DNA from: Nevskia ramosa DSM 11499
Lineage (GTDB): Bacteria > Pseudomonadota > Gammaproteobacteria > Nevskiales > Nevskiaceae
Assembly: GCF_000420645.1 (NCBI RefSeq)
Contig: NZ_ATVI01000010.1
Span: 208,626-272,625, forward strand
DNA length: 64,000 nt
Direction: 5' to 3'
Translations under genes and position numbers: made by a program
Notes under the pieces: model-generated
Seen by the model: only the letters and a program-made list of their open reading frames with translations
Told to the model about the DNA's origin: nothing
Databases searched by the model: none
Part shown: positions 44,583 to 55,176 of the stretch, piece after piece
Layout of the letters: every line of letters begins with the position of its first letter
Numbering within the stretch: the first letter of the stretch is position 1

Positions 44583-46241
44583 TCAGCGGCGAATCTGGCC
44601 TGCCGCAAGGCGACGGAAGTAGCCGTGATACGCGGCCATCGCCTTGTGGCCGAGCACCAGCATCAGCGGCAGGTTGATCAGGTACATGAAGCCGAGGCCG
44701 ACGGTGGAGATGGCGTCGAGTTGGCCGCTGGTCTTGATGAAGCCGAAGCAGGCCACGGCCGCGGCCACGCACCAGGTGATGCGGTAGGGCGTGATCGCGC
44801 GAGGACCGATGAGATAGATCACGCCCTGCTCGCCGTAGTAGCCGTAGCTGATGATGCAGGACAGGCCGAACACCCAGACCGCGATCGTGATCAGCCAGCG
44901 GCCGAGGCCGGGATGAACCTTGTCGAAGCCCTTGGCGACCAGGGTCGAGCCGCGATAGTCGGCGTAGACACCGGTATCGAGAATGGTCGGCGCCACCGCG
45001 CTGGCCAGCGGCATCCAGCTGACCGAACGGGCGTCGTCGCCGAGCACGCCGTACAAGCGCGTGCGAGTGCCGGCGGCATCGACCATCACGAACAGCGGCG
45101 CGCCGGCTTTCCAGTCTTCCTTGCTCGGGCCGGACTGATCGGGAATGGTCGCGAGGTCCGGCTGCCACTGCCCGGTAGCGGTCGCGACGATCGCTGGCGG
45201 CGTGGTCCACACCGCGGCTGGCGCGCGATTCCAAATGCCGGTCGCCAGCACGACGAGGCCGGTCACGGTGCAGACGAAGATGGTGTCGATGAACGGTTCA
45301 AGGCCGGCGACGACGCCTTCGGTGACCGGCTCCGGCGTCTTCACCGCGGCATGGGCGATCGGCGCCGTGCCGAGTCCGGCTTCGCTGGAGAACAGCGCCC
45401 GCTTCATGCCCCACATGAAGGCGCCGCCGAGCGAACCGCCGGCAAAGGCACCGACGCCTTCGGTCGGCGAGAAGGCGCTGCTGACGATCAGGCCGAACAG
45501 CGCCGGAAGACTTTCGGCCTCGTGCAGAATCACGTAGATGCCGACGATCACATAGACGCCGCACTTGAACGGCACCAGGGTCTTGGTGACGTTGCCGATG
45601 CGCTTGATGCCGCCGAGGATCACTGCACCCGCGACGCTGGCGAGGATCACGCCCGTGATCCAGGTGGGCACGCCGAAGTATTCGCGGGTGGTGTCGGCGA
45701 CGCTCCAGGTCTGGAACATGTTGCCGCCGGTGAATGCGAAGAGCAGCAGGGCAAAGCAGAAGAACACGCCGACGACTCGGCCGAAGGGCTTGAGCTTCGG
45801 GTTCAGTTCGGCAAGTCCGTCACGCGCCACATACATTGCGCCGCCGTGCGGATTGCCGGGCTCCGAGGTATCGCGATAGAGCAGCGACAAGGTCACTTCG
45901 GTGGTCTTCAAGGCCATGCCGACCAAGCCGACCACCCACATCCAGAACACCGCACCCGGCCCGCCGAAATCGACCGCGATGGCCATGCCGGCAATCGCGC
46001 CGAGGCCGACGGTGCCGGACATCGCCGCAGTCAACGCCTGGAAGTGGGTCAGCGCGCCTTCTCCGTGCGAGGTGTCGATGCCACGGCCGGCAACCAGCGC
46101 CACGCCATGCGTCAGCGAACGGTACTGACAGAACTTGCTCCAGGCCGAAAACAGCACGCCGATCGCCAGCAGGGCGAGCAGCATCGGCGCTGACAGCAGC
46201 GTGTTGTTGACGGCATCGATGGCCGCCCAGAACTGATTCAT
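44583..46241 (-). CDS. alanine/glycine:cation symporter, AGCS family
   Basis: The product is 552 residues with many hydrophobic spans. It carries S-G-T-V-G-L-G-A-I-A-G-M-A-I-A-V-D-F-G-G-P-G-A-V-F-W-M-W, a classic AGCS stretch, plus L-F-S-S-E-A-G-L-G-T-A-P-I-A-H-A-A. It imports alanine or glycine with Na+ or H+. It has an extra soluble insert of about 100 residues (about 330-430, with W-Q-P-D-L-A-T-I-P-D), longer than typical members. Only 7 bp separate its stop from the metY stop. Confidence 0.9.
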   Translation of the reverse strand: MNQFWAAIDAVNNTLLSAPMLLALLAIGVLFSAWSKFCQYRSLTHGVALVAGRGIDTSHGEGALTHFQALTAAMSGTVGLGAIAGMAIAVDFGGPGAVFWMWVVGLVGMALKTTEVTLSLLYRDTSEPGNPHGGAMYVARDGLAELNPKLKPFGRVVGVFFCFALLLFAFTGGNMFQTWSVADTTREYFGVPTWITGVILASVAGAVILGGIKRIGNVTKTLVPFKCGVYVIVGIYVILHEAESLPALFGLIVSSAFSPTEGVGAFAGGSLGGAFMWGMKRALFSSEAGLGTAPIAHAAVKTPEPVTEGVVAGLEPFIDTIFVCTVTGLVVLATGIWNRAPAAVWTTPPAIVATATGQWQPDLATIPDQSGPSKEDWKAGAPLFVMVDAAGTRTRLYGVLGDDARSVSWMPLASAVAPTILDTGVYADYRGSTLVAKGFDKVHPGLGRWLITIAVWVFGLSCIISYGYYGEQGVIYLIGPRAITPYRITWCVAAAVACFGFIKTSGQLDAISTVGLGFMYLINLPLMLVLGHKAMAAYHGYFRRLAAGQIRR

Positions 46242-46285
46242 CGTCGTTCCCCGGTGCTACGAAATGGGTGCTGCGGAACGACGGA

Positions 46286-47704
46286 TCAGGCAGCGCGGGC
46301 AAGCACGGCGTGGCGACGCGAATAGCCGAAGTAGATCGCCTGGCCGATCACCAGCCAGATGGCGAAGGCCGTCCAGGTGGTGTGGCCGAGGCGGGTCATC
46401 AGATAGCCACAGGAGAGCACGCCCAGCACCGGCAACAGCGGACCGAACGGTGCGCGGAACGGCCGCTTGAGATCCGGCCGGGTACGGCGCAGCACCAGCA
46501 CGCCGACGCAGGCGATGACGAATGCGCCGAGCGTGCCGATGTTCGCGGTATCCGCCAGTTCGCCAAGCGGCACGAAGCCGCCGAGCAGCAGCATCACGCC
46601 GCCGGCAGCGATGATCGAGCCGACCGGCGTCTGCGTGGTCGGATGCAGGCGCGCGAAGAACGGCGGCAGCAGGCCATCGCGGGAGATCGCGAACAGCACG
46701 CGGGTGAGGCCGTAGAACATCACCAGCATCACCGTGGTCAGACCGGCGATGGCGCCGATCGAGATCAGGCCGGCTGCCGTCTTCTGGCCGATCTGCAGCA
46801 GCGAATAGGCGACTGGCGAGCCGACGTTCAGAGTCGAGTACGGCACGATGCCAGTCAGCAGGCCGGAAACCACGATATACAAAATGGTGCAGGCGCCGAG
46901 CGAACCGAGGATGCCGATCGGCAGATCACGCGACGGCTTCTTGGTCTCCTCGGCGGCGGTCGAGACGGCATCGAAGCCGAGGTAGGCGAAAAAGATCTTC
47001 GAAGCGCCGTCGAACACGCCGCCCCAGCCGAAGTGCGAAGTGCCGTCGGCATCGATCACTTCTGCCGGAATGAACGGATGCCACAAGGTCGGATCGACGT
47101 GGAACACGGCGACGCCGATGAACAGGAAGATGGTCGCCAGCTTCACCGCGACGATCACCGCATTGAGTACCGCGCCGACCTTGGCGCCTTTCGCCAGCAC
47201 GAAGCCGAGCGTGGCAATGATCAGCACTGCCGGCAGATTGACGAGACCCGGATGCTGGGTGTCGAGAAAACTGTGGGTCAGCGCGGCGGGCAAGCCGGAG
47301 CCGATCGCCTGCAGGCCGTTGTTCAGATACTCCGACCAACCCGCCGATACCGCCGGCACCGCCACCGCATATTCGAGCACCAGCATCCAGCCGATGATCC
47401 AGGCCGGCCATTCGCCGAGCCCTGCGTAGCCGTAGCCGTAGGCACTGCCGGCACCACCGATCGATGACGATAGTTCTGCATAGGACAGTGCTGCGAAGGT
47501 GCAGGCCGTGCCGGCGACGATGAACGACAACACCACGGCCGGTCCGGCGTTGACTGCCGCCGCCTTGCCGGTGAGCACGAAAATGCCGGTACCAATGATC
47601 GCGCCGATCCCGAGCATCACCAGATCGAACGCATTCAGGCTGCGCTTGAGGCCGGTTTGTTTCTCCAGATCGGTCTCGATCGGCTTGGTACGGAACAGGC
47701 TCAT
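46286..47704 (-). CDS. APC-superfamily amino acid permease
   Basis: The product is 472 residues from the ATG at 47704, which has a GGGGAG site 7 nt upstream; a TTG just before is not needed. About 12 helices are expected, with I-G-A-I-I-G-T-G-I-F-V-L-T-G near the start and G-F-D-A-V-S-T-A-A-E-E-T-K-K-P in the middle, both typical of the cationic amino acid transporter/YfnA group. It probably imports a basic or neutral amino acid by proton symport. The gap to the symporter stop is 44 bp, so the two transporters may share one transcript. Confidence 0.9.
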   Translation of the reverse strand: MSLFRTKPIETDLEKQTGLKRSLNAFDLVMLGIGAIIGTGIFVLTGKAAAVNAGPAVVLSFIVAGTACTFAALSYAELSSSIGGAGSAYGYGYAGLGEWPAWIIGWMLVLEYAVAVPAVSAGWSEYLNNGLQAIGSGLPAALTHSFLDTQHPGLVNLPAVLIIATLGFVLAKGAKVGAVLNAVIVAVKLATIFLFIGVAVFHVDPTLWHPFIPAEVIDADGTSHFGWGGVFDGASKIFFAYLGFDAVSTAAEETKKPSRDLPIGILGSLGACTILYIVVSGLLTGIVPYSTLNVGSPVAYSLLQIGQKTAAGLISIGAIAGLTTVMLVMFYGLTRVLFAISRDGLLPPFFARLHPTTQTPVGSIIAAGGVMLLLGGFVPLGELADTANIGTLGAFVIACVGVLVLRRTRPDLKRPFRAPFGPLLPVLGVLSCGYLMTRLGHTTWTAFAIWLVIGQAIYFGYSRRHAVLARAA

Positions 47705-47938
47705 CAATCACTCCCCTAGTAGTTTCGCCGGGCGGCAGCACGACGCTGTTATATGCGGGAAGTATGCCGACGGGGGGCGGTTTCAGTAAGAAGCCGCCGG
47801 AAGTGGTCTGGAAATGGCGCCAATTGAAAGGGATGGCAGGCCGCCGGTTGTCCCTTCATCTCTACCGGAAGAAATTTTCCAGTAAAGATTTTCTGTCAAT
47901 GGTCGAAAAACACTACATCCAAGATTGGGGGTAGTGTC

Positions 47939-49891
47939 ATGCAGCTCAGGGTTGTCGCCATTTCATGGTGGGTTGTCGCCAGCCTGGTTGCCGGATGTGG
48001 CGGCGGCGGGGCAGGCGGAGGCACTCCGACCTCGACGCCATCCGGAGAAGTACCGACTCAGCCGGCAGGACCTCCGCCCGCCCCGGCGCCAGCACCAGCG
48101 CCCGCACCGGCTCCTGAACCAGTACCGGTTCCCGAGCCGGCTCCCGCACCGGCCCCGACCCCCGTGCCCGAGGACATGGATCCGACTCCGGAGCCCATGC
48201 CGGTTCCCGAACCGGAACCGGAGCCGACGCCTGAACCCGAACCAACGCCGATTCCTGCACCGGAGCCAGCGCCGGTTCCGGTTCCCGTCCCTGATCCGAC
48301 GCCCGTTCCGACGCCGATCCCGGTGCCACTGCCGCCGATATCGGCCGTGTCGACAGCCGATGCCGTTCGCCTGCTCGAACAGGCCAGCTTCGGTCCCACG
48401 CTGACGTCGATCGCCGAGGTTCAGGCCGGCACGGTGGAAAGCTGGATCGACCGTCAGCTGTCCCTGCCGGCCACAGGCTATGCCGGCTATCCGGTCATGG
48501 AGGCGACTCAGAGCATCGGCTGCCCGACCACCGCCATCGCCACCTGCAGCCGCGACAACTACTCGCTGTTTCCGATCCAGACCCGCTTCTTCCGCAACGC
48601 ACTGGCCGGGCCGGACCAGCTTCGGCAGCGAGTGGCGTTCGCGTTGTCGCAGATCTTCGTCACCTCGGGCAACGAAGTGGCGGTGACCTACGCGATGGCG
48701 GGCTATCAGCAGATGCTGCTCGACAACGCCTTCGGCACCTATCGGCAACTGCTGGAGAAGGTCACGGTGAGCCCGGTGATGGGGCGCTATCTGGACATGG
48801 CCAACAACGAGCGCCCGAACCCGGCGGCCGGCGTCGAACCGAACGAAAACTACGCCCGCGAAGTGCTGCAGCTGTTCTCGCTCGGCGTCTATGAACTCAA
48901 TGCCGACGGCAGCCCCAAGCAGGACGGCCAAGGGCGGGCGATTGCCAGTTATGACCAGGACACGGTCGAAGGCTTCGCGCATGCCTTCACCGGCTGGACC
49001 TATCCGCCGAAAGCCGGCCGCCCGGTGCGCTGGAACAATCCGCGCCATTTCGATGGCCCGATGGCCGCCGTGGCCGAAGCACACGACAACGGCGCCAAGC
49101 GCTTGCTGAGTGGCGTCGTGCTGCCGGCGAACCAGGGCCAGGATCAGGACATCCGTCAGGCGCTGGACAACATCGCCAATCATCCGAATGTCGGGCCGTT
49201 CATCGGCAAGCAGCTGATCCAGCATCTGGTGACCAGCAATCCGAGCCCGGCCTACGTCGCCCGCATCAGCGCGGTGTTCGATCGCGACAGCAACAGCGTG
49301 CGCGGCAATCTCGGCTCGGTGGTTCGGGCGATCCTGCTCGATCCGGAAGCGCGCGGTGATCTGAAGACCGCGCCGGACTACGGCAAGCTGCGCGAGCCGG
49401 GCCTGTTCCTCGCCAACCTGATGCGTGGCATCGGCGGCAGCAGTGACGGCGTCTACCTGCGCGCCCGCAGCACGGTGATGGGACAGCCGATCTATCAGGC
49501 GCCATCGGTATTCAACTTCTATCCGCCCAACTATCCGCTGCAGGGCACGCTGCTGGTCGGGCCGAGTTTCGGCCTCAACACCGCCGGCTCGGCGCTCGAA
49601 AGAATCAACCTGCTGGCGCGCTTGTTGACAGGCCCGGTGACGGCCGATTCGACCGTGCCCGGCGCCATCGGCACCCAGCTCGATCTCGGCGTCTGGCAGG
49701 TCCTGGCTGGCGATCCGGCCGCGCTGCTTGATCGCATCGATCTGCTGTTCTTCCACAACACGATGTCGTTCGCGTCGCGGATCACGATCCAGACCACGCT
49801 GAGCACGATTCCCGTCTCCGACACGGCATCGCGAGCCCGCACCGCCCTCTATCTCGCGCTGTCATCGGCGCAATACCAGGTTGCTCAATGA
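47939..49891 (+). CDS. DUF1800 lipoprotein with Pro/Glu-rich linker
   Basis: The product is 650 residues. A lipoprotein signal (L-V-A-G-C, Cys about 20) precedes Gly and Pro stretches and a Pro-Glu/Pro-Ala repeat linker (about 43-135). The DUF1800 domain follows, with R-L-L-E-Q-A-S-F-G-P-T, N-E-N-Y-A-R-E-V-L-Q-L-F-S-L-G-V-Y and F-T-G-W-T-Y. The family is paired with DUF1501 proteins but has no assigned reaction. The linker should span the periplasm or cell surface. Confidence 0.88.
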   Translation: MQLRVVAISWWVVASLVAGCGGGGAGGGTPTSTPSGEVPTQPAGPPPAPAPAPAPAPAPEPVPVPEPAPAPAPTPVPEDMDPTPEPMPVPEPEPEPTPEPEPTPIPAPEPAPVPVPVPDPTPVPTPIPVPLPPISAVSTADAVRLLEQASFGPTLTSIAEVQAGTVESWIDRQLSLPATGYAGYPVMEATQSIGCPTTAIATCSRDNYSLFPIQTRFFRNALAGPDQLRQRVAFALSQIFVTSGNEVAVTYAMAGYQQMLLDNAFGTYRQLLEKVTVSPVMGRYLDMANNERPNPAAGVEPNENYAREVLQLFSLGVYELNADGSPKQDGQGRAIASYDQDTVEGFAHAFTGWTYPPKAGRPVRWNNPRHFDGPMAAVAEAHDNGAKRLLSGVVLPANQGQDQDIRQALDNIANHPNVGPFIGKQLIQHLVTSNPSPAYVARISAVFDRDSNSVRGNLGSVVRAILLDPEARGDLKTAPDYGKLREPGLFLANLMRGIGGSSDGVYLRARSTVMGQPIYQAPSVFNFYPPNYPLQGTLLVGPSFGLNTAGSALERINLLARLLTGPVTADSTVPGAIGTQLDLGVWQVLAGDPAALLDRIDLLFFHNTMSFASRITIQTTLSTIPVSDTASRARTALYLALSSAQYQVAQ

Positions 49892-49892
49892 C

Positions 49893-51305
49893 ATGCCCAG
49901 AGACATGACTTCTTCCATGCACATGCACTCACCCACCAATCATTCGCGCCGCGATTTTCTCAGCGGTCTCGGTTGCCTCGGCGGCGGCCTGCTGCTCAAC
50001 ACGCTGCCGAGCTTCTCCGCGCAGGCGCAGGGTTTTGGCGACTACAAGGCGCTGGTCTGCGTGTTCCTGCTCGGCGGCAACGACGGCAACAACATGATCG
50101 TGCCGAACGACACCGCCGGCTACGGCAAGTACGCCGCGATCCGCGGTGATTACACGCGTACCAGCGGCGCAGTCGGTTTGCCGCGTTCCGAGCTGCTGGC
50201 GCTGCAGCCAGCCAGCGGCAATGCCGCGTTCGGCGCCCATCCGGCGCTCACGCATTTGCAGCAGGTCTGGAACGCGGGCGATCTGGCCGTGCTGTTCAAT
50301 GTCGGCACCCTGGCGCGGCCGCTGACCAAGGCCGGCTACGGCAACTGCACGCTGACGCCGGACAATCTGTTCTCGCATGCCGATCAGCAAGCCCAGTGGC
50401 AGTCCGCGGTCAGCCAGGGGATCTCGCGCACCGGTTGGGGCGGCCGGCTGGCGGATGCGGTGCGTTCGGCCAACGGTGCGGCACCGGTGCCACCTCTGGT
50501 CGCCTGGGGCCGCAATGATCTGTTTGCGATCGGCAATTCGACGATGTCGCTGTCGGTGCCGTCGTCGGGTACCTTCGGCCTCACCAACTTCGGCGGCGGC
50601 AGTTACCGCAGCAGCATCTCGGGCTCGTTGAACCAGATGCTGCAGCTTGATCGCGGCAATGCGCTGGTCGCTTCGGCGCAGGACACCGTTCAGTCCGCAA
50701 TCACCAGCAGCGGCGCGTTGAGTCCGATCCTGAGTGGCACCTCGTCATCAATCAACGGCTTTTTCAGCGGCCAGTCGTCGGGCATTGCCCAGCAACTGCT
50801 GCAGACCGCGCGCATGATCGAAGCCCGCGGCGCGCTCGGCGTTTCGCGGCAGATCTTCTACGTGGCGCTCGGTGGCTTCGATACCCACAACAGCCAGATC
50901 GAGACACAGGCCGAGCTGTTCGGCCAACTGAGTCCGGCGCTGAAAGCCTTTCAGGATTCGATGGCCCAACTCGGCATGGCCGATCAGGTGACTACCTTCA
51001 CGGTGTCAGATTTCGGCCGCACATTGAAGCCAGCTTCCGGCGGCGGCACCGATCACGCCTGGGGCAATCATCATCTGGTGATGGGCGGCGCCGTGCGCGG
51101 GCAGCGCTTCTACGGGCAGTTTCCCGAACACGCGCTTGGCGGTCCGGACGACGTCACCAGCGAAGGACGCTGGCTGCCGACCACTTCGGTCGACCAGTAC
51201 GGCGCCACCTTGTCACGCTGGTTCGGCGTGTCCGATGCCGATCTGGCAACGGTCTTCCCGAATCTGCAGCAGTTCCCGAACAAGGACCTGGGGTTTCTCG
51301 GCTAG
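49893..51305 (+). CDS. Tat-exported DUF1501 protein
   Basis: The product is 470 residues from the ATG at 49893. A twin-arginine signal S-R-R-D-F-L-S-G-L-G-C-L-G-G-G-L-L-L-N follows a His/Met-rich N-terminus. The DUF1501 fold (alkaline phosphatase-like superfamily) shows V-F-L-L-G-G-N-D-G-N-N-M-I-V-P, G-G-F-D-T-H-N and F-S-D-F-G-R-T-type segments (T-V-S-D-F-G-R-T-L-K-P), plus D-H-A-W-G-N-H-H. These could hold metals. It begins just past the DUF1800 stop. Tat export points to a folded, metal-loaded enzyme, unassigned. Confidence 0.88.
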   Translation: MPRDMTSSMHMHSPTNHSRRDFLSGLGCLGGGLLLNTLPSFSAQAQGFGDYKALVCVFLLGGNDGNNMIVPNDTAGYGKYAAIRGDYTRTSGAVGLPRSELLALQPASGNAAFGAHPALTHLQQVWNAGDLAVLFNVGTLARPLTKAGYGNCTLTPDNLFSHADQQAQWQSAVSQGISRTGWGGRLADAVRSANGAAPVPPLVAWGRNDLFAIGNSTMSLSVPSSGTFGLTNFGGGSYRSSISGSLNQMLQLDRGNALVASAQDTVQSAITSSGALSPILSGTSSSINGFFSGQSSGIAQQLLQTARMIEARGALGVSRQIFYVALGGFDTHNSQIETQAELFGQLSPALKAFQDSMAQLGMADQVTTFTVSDFGRTLKPASGGGTDHAWGNHHLVMGGAVRGQRFYGQFPEHALGGPDDVTSEGRWLPTTSVDQYGATLSRWFGVSDADLATVFPNLQQFPNKDLGFLG

Positions 51306-51333
51306 CGCCTGGCCTCGTCATGCCGTCCCTGGC

Positions 51334-51471
51334 GAGGCAGCGTCCTGACGCTTCGAGCCTCTGCCCGGCCGTGTCCGACTAACTCGGCGTGACATTGAGT
51401 CACGCCTCGCTAGAGCCAGACACTGGCCGGGCGTGATTTGCTCAGCGAGCAATGCTCGCCGATCAAATCAC
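51334..51471. repeat. cluster of three nested hairpins between DUF1501 gene and thiolase
   Basis: GAGGCAGCGT-CCTG-ACGCT-TCGA-GCCTC forms the first (51334-51361). A second has outer arms GCCCGGCCGTGTC and GACACTGGCCGGGC (51363-51375 and 51419-51432, one extra base) around the perfect GGCGTGAC/GTCACGCC stem. The third has GTGATTTG/CAAATCAC arms (51433-51471) with GCGAGC/GCTCGC inside. No T-run follows, so this is more than a simple terminator. It overlaps the thiolase stop codon. Confidence 0.6.
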
Positions 51472-52748
51472 CCTTCAATGATCGCTGTAACGCCCATGCC
51501 GCCGGCCGTGCAGATCGAGATCAGGCCGCGGCCGCCGCCGTTCTCGCTGATGATTTTCGCGAGGGTGGCGACGATGCGGGCACCGGTTGCCGCGAACGGA
51601 TGGCCGACGCCCAGCGACGAGCCGCGGATGTTCATCCGCGAGCGATCGATCTCGCCCAGTGGCTTGTCCAGGCCCAGACGTTCCTTGCAGAACTTCGGGT
51701 CATTCCAGGCCTTCAGCGTGCATAGCACCTGGGCGGCGAAGGCTTCGTGGATTTCATAGAAATCGAAGTCCTGCAGCTTCAATCCCATGCGCGCCAGCAT
51801 CCGCGGCACGGCGAACGCCGGGGCGATCAGCAGGCCGTCCTTGCGGCCGGCGGCGAAGTCGACGGCGGCGGTTTCGTAGGCGGTGAGATAGGCGAGTGGC
51901 TTGTGGCCGTGCGCCCGGGCCCAGTCTTCCGAAGCCAGCAGCACGGTAGCGGCGCCATCGGTCAGCGGCGTCGAATTGCCGGCGGTCAGCGTGCCGTTGA
52001 GCTTGTCGAAGGCGGGCTTCAGGGTTGCCAGCTTGGCCAGCGTGGTGTCGCCGCGCAGATTGTTGTCGCGGGACAGTCCCGCGTACGGCACCACCAGATC
52101 GCCGAAGAAGCCGGAGTCATAGGCGAGGGCGGCTTTCTGATGTGATTCCAGCGCCAGCTGGTCCTGCTCCTCGCGCGGAATGCCCCACTGCTTGGCCATC
52201 ATTTCGCAGTGCGCGCCCATGCTCAGGCGGGTGCGGGGCTCGTTGTTGCCGGGAATCAGCGGCACCAGATCCGACGGCCGGAACTTGGCGAAGGCCTTGA
52301 GGCGCGCGCCGGTGGTCTTGGCGCGATTGGCTTCGAGCAGGATCTTGCGCAGGCCTTCGCCAACGCCGATCGGCGCATCCGATGCAGTGTCGACACCAGC
52401 GCCGATTCCCGATTCGATCTGCCCGAGCGCGATCTTCGAGCCGACCGTCATCACCGTTTCCAGACTGGTGCCGCAGGCCTGCTGCAGGTCATAGGCCGGG
52501 GTTTCCGCCGACAGACCCGAGGACAGCACGCATTCGCGGGTCATATTGAAATCCCGCGAGTGCTTGAGCACCGCGCCGGCCGCGACTTCGCCCAGACGCT
52601 CGCCGTGCAACTGGAACTTGTCGACCGTGGCTTTCAGCGCCGCGGTCAGCATGTCGCTGTTGCTGCGGGTGGCATAGGCGCCGTTGGAGCGGGCGAACGG
52701 AATGCGCGCGCCGCCGAGGATGGCGACTTTGCGGCCGTAGGGTTTCAT
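51468..52748 (-). CDS. acetyl-CoA C-acyltransferase (thiolase)
   Basis: The product is 426 residues from the ATG at 52748 (site GGAGAG). The acylated Cys is in L-Q-Q-A-C-G-T-S-L-E, His in Y-E-I-H-E-A-F-A-A-Q and the second Cys in S-I-C-T-A-G-G-M-G. The N-terminus M-K-P-Y-G-R-K-V-A-I-L-G-G-A-R-I-P-F-A-R is FadI-like. It cleaves 3-ketoacyl-CoA in fatty-acid oxidation or works in the reverse direction. No fadJ partner is adjacent. Two TGTTTAC copies upstream may be an operator. Confidence 0.92.
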   Translation of the reverse strand: MKPYGRKVAILGGARIPFARSNGAYATRSNSDMLTAALKATVDKFQLHGERLGEVAAGAVLKHSRDFNMTRECVLSSGLSAETPAYDLQQACGTSLETVMTVGSKIALGQIESGIGAGVDTASDAPIGVGEGLRKILLEANRAKTTGARLKAFAKFRPSDLVPLIPGNNEPRTRLSMGAHCEMMAKQWGIPREEQDQLALESHQKAALAYDSGFFGDLVVPYAGLSRDNNLRGDTTLAKLATLKPAFDKLNGTLTAGNSTPLTDGAATVLLASEDWARAHGHKPLAYLTAYETAAVDFAAGRKDGLLIAPAFAVPRMLARMGLKLQDFDFYEIHEAFAAQVLCTLKAWNDPKFCKERLGLDKPLGEIDRSRMNIRGSSLGVGHPFAATGARIVATLAKIISENGGGRGLISICTAGGMGVTAIIEG

Positions 52749-52825
52749 CGTGTCTCTCCGACTACCAATGTTTGGGGAAGGGTCGCGGCTATTGCGATGC
52801 AGCATTGTACCGCCGCCAGCGGATT

Positions 52826-52842
52826 TGTTTACAACTGTTTAC
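52826..52842. promoter_or_regulatory. tandem TGTTTAC direct repeat upstream of thiolase
   Basis: TGTTTAC occurs at 52826-52832 and again at 52836-52842, exactly one helical turn apart. The site is 78 bp before the thiolase ATG and next to a possible TACAAT -10 on the minus strand. A dimeric regulator could bind both copies, but no known motif is claimed. Confidence 0.35.
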
Positions 52843-52912
52843 TAGAATGCCCTGATTTGTCATCTCGGAAGGGCAAGATCGTCGCCAGCCGAGCAAAAAA
52901 ACTCGTTTACCC

Positions 52913-52937
52913 CTTGAATCCCCGAGGCCGGCCCCTA
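52913..52937 (+). promoter_or_regulatory. sigma32-type heat-shock promoter for groES-groEL
   Basis: CTTGAA at 52913-52918, then 13 bp, then CCCCTAAG from 52932 matches the sigma32 pattern CTTGAA and CCCCATNT. Transcription would start inside the CIRCE-like site, about 110 bp before groES. Confidence 0.8.
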
Positions 52938-52941
52938 AGAA

Positions 52942-52968
52942 TTAGCAGCCTCCGGGAGAGAGTGCTAA
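52942..52968 (+). promoter_or_regulatory. CIRCE-like HrcA operator
   Basis: The consensus is TTAGCACTC-N9-GAGTGCTAA. Here the right half GAGTGCTAA is perfect, the spacing is exactly 9, and the left half is TTAGCAGCC, seven of nine matching. It follows the sigma32-like -10 box directly, so HrcA would repress by blocking initiation. The degenerate left arm may weaken binding. Confidence 0.8.
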
Positions 52969-53054
52969 CAACGAATGATTCCGACGTGCCTTCGGCGCGA
53001 ACGATCAACCGCCCTCCCGGAATCATCAGCAACCCATATTAAGGAGTTGAGAAC

Positions 53055-53345
53055 ATGAGTCTGCGTCCCTTGCATGATCGCGTCATCGTCAAGCGTCTCG
53101 AAGAAGAGAAGAAGTCCCTCGGCGGCATCATCATCCCGGACTCCGCGGCCGAAAAGCCGTTGAAGGCGGAAGTGGTTGCCGTCGGCCCGGGCAAGCGCAG
53201 CGATGACGGCAAGATCCACGCCGTCGACGTCAAGATCGGCGACACCATCCTGATCGGCAAGTACTCGGGTACCGAAGTGAAGGTCGACGGCAAGGATCTG
53301 GTGATCCTTCGCGAAGACGACATCCTTGCCGTGTTCGGCAAGTGA
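53055..53345 (+). CDS. groES: co-chaperonin GroES
   Basis: The product is 96 residues beginning [14 protein letters not shown]. It has the mobile loop [15 protein letters not shown] and the end D-I-L-A-V-F. It caps the GroEL ring during folding. The site AAGGAG is 9 nt before the ATG. It is the first gene of a two-gene heat-shock operon, with an 80-bp gap to groEL. Confidence 0.98.
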   Translation: MSLRPLHDRVIVKRLEEEKKSLGGIIIPDSAAEKPLKAEVVAVGPGKRSDDGKIHAVDVKIGDTILIGKYSGTEVKVDGKDLVILREDDILAVFGK

Positions 53346-53359
53346 CCTTGAGCTTCTGA

Positions 53360-55066
<1,707 letters not shown>

Positions 55067-55113
55067 GCGATCGCTTCAACATCGCTTGAAGCTGTCCGAA
55101 GTTGCTTGAATGG

Positions 55114-55146
55114 GCCGGGGCATCGCGAGATGCCCCGGCTTTTTTG
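55114..55146 (+). terminator. intrinsic terminator after groEL
   Basis: GCCGGGGCATC and GATGCCCCGGC (55114-55139) form a perfect 11-bp stem with a GCGA tetraloop followed by TTTTTTG. It is 47 bp past the groEL stop and just before the convergent Trp-rich gene. Confidence 0.95.
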
Positions 55147-55176
55147 TGTCCGCCGTTCAGTCCGGTCTGGAGCGAT

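Noticed and set aside
47963..49756. 597-codon frame antisense to the DUF1800 gene
   Set aside because: The product is Arg/Ala/His-rich with Gly-Arg repeats mirroring the Pro/Glu linker, which is a shadow.
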